A stretch of 47,726 bases of DNA from JBLNBN01 sp050260015 (lineage in GTDB: Bacteria > Bacteroidota > Ignavibacteria > Kapaibacteriales > UBA2268), in NCBI GenBank assembly GCA_050260015.1, contig JBLNBN010000035.1, positions 1 to 47,726 on the forward strand. The letters are read 5' to 3'. A model generated the notes under the pieces. It saw nothing but the letters and a program-made list of their open reading frames with translations, was not told where the DNA came from and made no database searches. This document shows, in pieces, positions 45,327 through 47,726 of this stretch (the stretch's first letter is position 1; every line of letters starts with the position of its first letter). Both the position numbers and the translations under genes were made by a program.

Positions 45327-46628
45327 TTATTTGGAACTCTTCTCCGAGCAGTTGATCTCGAGGATGTGGTCCCAGCGCGTGGTGAAATGCTTGGAGAGCT
45401 GCTCCTGCCGCAGCTTCCAGCGGCGGCGCACGCCCTGCGCGGCGAGCTTGATGGATTCCCGCCCGAAGCGGTCGTTTATCTCGTCCATCGCCTTGGAGGC
45501 GGCGATCTCCTTATCGCGGTTCGCCGAGCCGAATATAGCCAGCTGGCGCGGAGTTTCCGGGACTATCCCGCTGACGATCGCGCCGGCTTTTTTATAATAG
45601 TATCCCTCCCGGAATATCCTCTTCAGCGCCGCTTCCGCCGCGCGCGCCAGCTCGAACTCGGAGTTAGTGGCCTCGGGCAGCCGCAGCGTCTCCGAATTGG
45701 AGTATACGCCCAGTTCCGGTCGGTGCATATTGGTATGAATAAATATCGTGATCAGGTTGCATTCCGTAGATTGCTTCCTCAGTTTATAGGAGCACTTCCC
45801 CGCGAACGTCGTCACCGCCTCGCGAAGTTGGTCGTACTCCGTCTGCATCTCCCCGAAGGAGCGCGAGGTGCAGATGCTCTGCTTCTTATGCGCGAAGAGC
45901 TCCATCGGGAGGCAGGGTTCGCCCAATAGCTCGCGCTTGGTGCGCAGGCCTATCACGGACATTCGCTGCCGCACGAACGCGTCGGGGGCGGTCGCTAAGT
46001 CGTACGCGGTGGAAATCGAATACGCTCGCAGCATCTTCCCGTACTGCCGGCCCACGCCCCAGACATCCTCGATCGGGACCTGCTTCAGCGCGGCCATTAT
46101 TTTTTCGGGCGTGTCGAGCGCGCAAACGCCGTCGTTCGCGGGAACTTTCTTTGCGCGGTTGTTGGCGAGCTTCGCCAGCGTCTTGCTCGGGGCGATGCCC
46201 ACGCTGACCGGGATGCCGGTCGATTTTAGTATCTTCTTCCTGATCATTCGCCCGTAGGCTACGGGGTCGGACTGCAGCAAATCGTTCTCTATAAAGCGGA
46301 CGTTTTCAAAGTTGAGGAACGCCTCGTCGATCGAGTAAATCTCTATTTCCGGGGTAAATTCGGCGAGCATCTGGTGCACGCGCCGGCTCATGTCCCCGTA
46401 GAGCGCGTAGTTCGAGGAAAAGACGTAGACGCCGTGCCGCTCCACGAGACTTTTCGCCTTGAATATCGGCTCGCCCATCTTAATGCCTATCGCCTTCGCT
46501 TCGTTGGAGCGCGCGACGACGCAGCCGTCGTTGTTCGAGAGCACGACGATAGGCTTCCCCCGCAGCGAGGGGTTGAAGACGCGTTCGCACGAAGCGTAAA
46601 AGTTATTGCAGTCGATTAGGGCAAGCAT
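45327..46628 (-). CDS. umuC: Y-family DNA polymerase, UmuC-type
   Basis: This 433-residue lesion-bypass polymerase has the first catalytic patch LALIDCNNFYASCERVFNP (Asp6), PIVVLSNNDGCVVARSNEAK, the second acidic patch IYSIDEAFLNF (~97-107), GIPVSVGIAPSKTLAKLANN, and the HhH segment VPIEDVWGVGRQYGKMLRAY. The little-finger domain and C-terminal UmuC-specific region (DUF4113-like, DEINDRFGRESIKLAAQGVR, then RWDHILEINC) complete it. It acts with UmuD' as Pol V in SOS mutagenesis. No umuD is adjacent: the next gene upstream is a divergent barrel protein 161 bases away. A LexA box could not be identified. Confidence 0.95.
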   Translation of the reverse strand: MLALIDCNNFYASCERVFNPSLRGKPIVVLSNNDGCVVARSNEAKAIGIKMGEPIFKAKSLVERHGVYVFSSNYALYGDMSRRVHQMLAEFTPEIEIYSIDEAFLNFENVRFIENDLLQSDPVAYGRMIRKKILKSTGIPVSVGIAPSKTLAKLANNRAKKVPANDGVCALDTPEKIMAALKQVPIEDVWGVGRQYGKMLRAYSISTAYDLATAPDAFVRQRMSVIGLRTKRELLGEPCLPMELFAHKKQSICTSRSFGEMQTEYDQLREAVTTFAGKCSYKLRKQSTECNLITIFIHTNMHRPELGVYSNSETLRLPEATNSEFELARAAEAALKRIFREGYYYKKAGAIVSGIVPETPRQLAIFGSANRDKEIAASKAMDEINDRFGRESIKLAAQGVRRRWKLRQEQLSKHFTTRWDHILEINCSEKSSK

Positions 46629-46789
46629 TTGCTACGTCCAATTTTTTTATTAATTATTTTCGAAATTTCTTTGCCCCGAGCGGAATCTTTTTTGGAATTG
46701 ATACCGTAATCTTAGTAAATTTAGTTTTAGAATTAATGCGGCTCGAAGAATCTCTTAAATATATTTTTTTTACTTACTGAGGTTGATCT

Positions 46790-47437
46790 ATGAAAAAAGC
46801 TTTTGTTTTGGCCTTCGTATTAACTATTATCGGCGTCTCCTCCGCTTTCTCCCAGTTCACCTTTAGCGTCTCCCCCGGTATGACGCTCAACGGCGCGCAA
46901 TTCGGCTATCGGGTCGGGGCTTTCGTTCCCTACGTCGGCCTGGACTTCATGAGCGTCAGCGGAAATCTTACGGTTTCCGGCACTGAATGGGATTACGACC
47001 AGGACAATGCCGTAACTTATTCCGACAAAGGTGAAGCCTCCGCCAGCATATTCGTCCCGACAATCGGCGCGAAGTTCTTCTTCCTTGAATCCAATAAGAT
47101 AAAGGCCTACGCCAACCTCAACGTCTCCAAGCCGTTCCTGAGCGCCTCCGCATCCTACAACGGCAAGGATTCCAAGGAAGTTAAGGACGCGCTCGAGAAT
47201 CTCAGCCTGATAGGCGGCTCGCTCGGCTTCGGAATTGAGTATTATTTCGACAACAACTTCAGCCTCGGCGGCGAATTTGGCCTGCGCTACTTCCACGCGA
47301 GCTACGACGCGGAATACGACAGCGAGTACTACAATCCCGAACTCGACCAGGACGTTCCGACCAAGATCAGCACGGAGGCCGGGCTCAGCATACTCCCGAC
47401 CTACAGCAAGCTGACGCTCAACTACTACTTCGACTAA
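46790..47437 (+). CDS. Small outer-membrane beta-barrel protein
   Basis: This 215-residue protein has a signal peptide (MKKAFVLAFVLTIIGVSSAF, cleavage near SQ) and an eight-strand-like barrel: FTFSVSPGMTLNGAQFGYRV, PYVGLDFMSVSGNLTV, ASIFVPTIGAKFFF, KAYANLNVSKPFLSASAS, GGSLGFGIEYYFDNNFSLGG, GEFGLRYFHASYD, and LPTYSKLTLNYYFD at the C-terminus. This is the general OmpA/OmpX/PorT-like pattern. An acidic, tyrosine-rich loop (DAEYDSEYYNPELDQ) sits before the last strand and may be surface-exposed. It is divergent from umuC and ends at a strong terminator. Confidence 0.85.
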   Translation: MKKAFVLAFVLTIIGVSSAFSQFTFSVSPGMTLNGAQFGYRVGAFVPYVGLDFMSVSGNLTVSGTEWDYDQDNAVTYSDKGEASASIFVPTIGAKFFFLESNKIKAYANLNVSKPFLSASASYNGKDSKEVKDALENLSLIGGSLGFGIEYYFDNNFSLGGEFGLRYFHASYDAEYDSEYYNPELDQDVPTKISTEAGLSILPTYSKLTLNYYFD

Positions 47438-47485
47438 ATTAGCGAAAATTCGGTTTCGAAAAAACCGTTATTTCAAAAATAAAAG

Positions 47486-47519
47486 CGCCCCCGTGGAAAT
47501 CCGCGGGGGCGTTTTTTTT
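47486..47519 (+). terminator. Intrinsic terminator of the small barrel gene
   Basis: CGCCCCCGTGG pairs with CCGCGGGGGCG (one G-T pair) around AAAT and is followed by eight T. It lies 48 bases past the stop. Confidence 0.9.
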
Positions 47520-47562
47520 AGTTTGGGGGGCGTGCACCGTCGAAGGGAGGACTATGGTTTAT

Positions 47563-47726
47563 CTACTTCACCTTTATTATCTTCTCTATAAAATCGCCTA
47601 CGCGCACGTAATAGAGGCCGTTTGTAAAGCCGGAAATATCTATGCGCTCTTCCGGGTTGGCTGAGAGAACAATTTGGCCGAGAAGGTCGTATATCTCTAC
47701 CCGCTCGCCTTCCTTTATATTTTTGA
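47563..47726 (-). CDS. T9SS sorting domain of a secreted protein, partial (5' end beyond window)
   Basis: The reverse strand encodes the last ~53 residues of a protein that extends past the right edge. It reads KEGERVEIYDLLGQIVLSAN, then RIDISGFTNGLYYVRVGDFI and ends EKIIKVK. This is the second half of a type A T9SS C-terminal domain (strand, LxG turn, IDIS-x-GLYYVRV, terminal basic strand). The cargo part is not visible. Its stop (TAG, 47563-47565) is convergent with the upstream barrel gene's terminator. Confidence 0.85.
   Translation of the reverse strand, partial: KNIKEGERVEIYDLLGQIVLSANPEERIDISGFTNGLYYVRVGDFIEKIIKVK

Noticed and set aside
45866..46257. Plus-strand open frames opposite umuC
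   Set aside because: Antisense shadows of a clear polymerase gene with all catalytic motifs in the minus frame.

Overview
The window looks like a chromosomal segment from the Bacteroidota-Chlorobiota (FCB) group, possibly a Kapabacteria/Chlorobi-like organism. The evidence is type IX secretion (T9SS) C-terminal sorting domains on several secreted proteins, a b558-type three-subunit succinate dehydrogenase, many outer-membrane beta-barrel proteins, and an ECF sigma factor paired with an anti-sigma protein that carries a predicted outer-membrane barrel. Genes mix GC-rich third positions with locally AT-rich stretches. No tRNA, rRNA, CRISPR array or transposase gene was recognised.

Region 1-8500 is a minus-strand cell-surface cluster. 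An ECF sigma factor (broken by an in-frame TAA), a predicted dual-membrane anti-sigma protein, a lipoprotein and a WD40-like T9SS cargo form one tight operon ending at a hairpin near 3405. Downstream lie a MORN-like lipoprotein and two tandem BNR-propeller T9SS proteins, the last cut by the left edge. A 3'-truncated copy of the MORN-like lipoprotein lies just upstream of the sigma gene, so the operon is bracketed by two direct copies. Next come a VapBC45-like (DUF433 / PIN-like) toxin-antitoxin pair, yebC-ruvC, a 35-codon plus-strand gene with a near-ideal promoter and Shine-Dalgarno, and another T9SS propeller protein.

Region 13151-24592 is mostly housekeeping: a DUF2007/zinc-ribbon protein, a secreted protein of unknown function next to a serine/threonine dehydratase-like PLP enzyme, a barrel protein, a CoA-type NUDIX hydrolase, an M16-family protein that has lost its zinc site, an Amidase_3 cell-wall hydrolase, Rho, a PAP2 phosphatase, a J-domain protein, RsmB and another barrel protein. 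Region 24898-31291 is metabolic: sdhCAB, a 46-codon candidate gene, then ornithine aminotransferase with a cyclic-2,3-diphosphoglycerate-synthetase-like P-loop protein. Region 31390-33367 has an FkbM methyltransferase and a two-helix K+ channel with an RCK domain.

Region 33527-44619 is the most unusual part: a three-gene operon for a 563-residue beta-barrel, a 2459-residue secreted multidomain protein with a TANFOR-like N-terminus, and a 661-residue fibronectin-III protein. It looks like a dedicated cell-surface assembly whose function I cannot name. A 700-base repeat-rich gap follows, then a umuC without umuD, a small barrel protein, and the C-terminal sorting domain of one more T9SS protein at the right edge.
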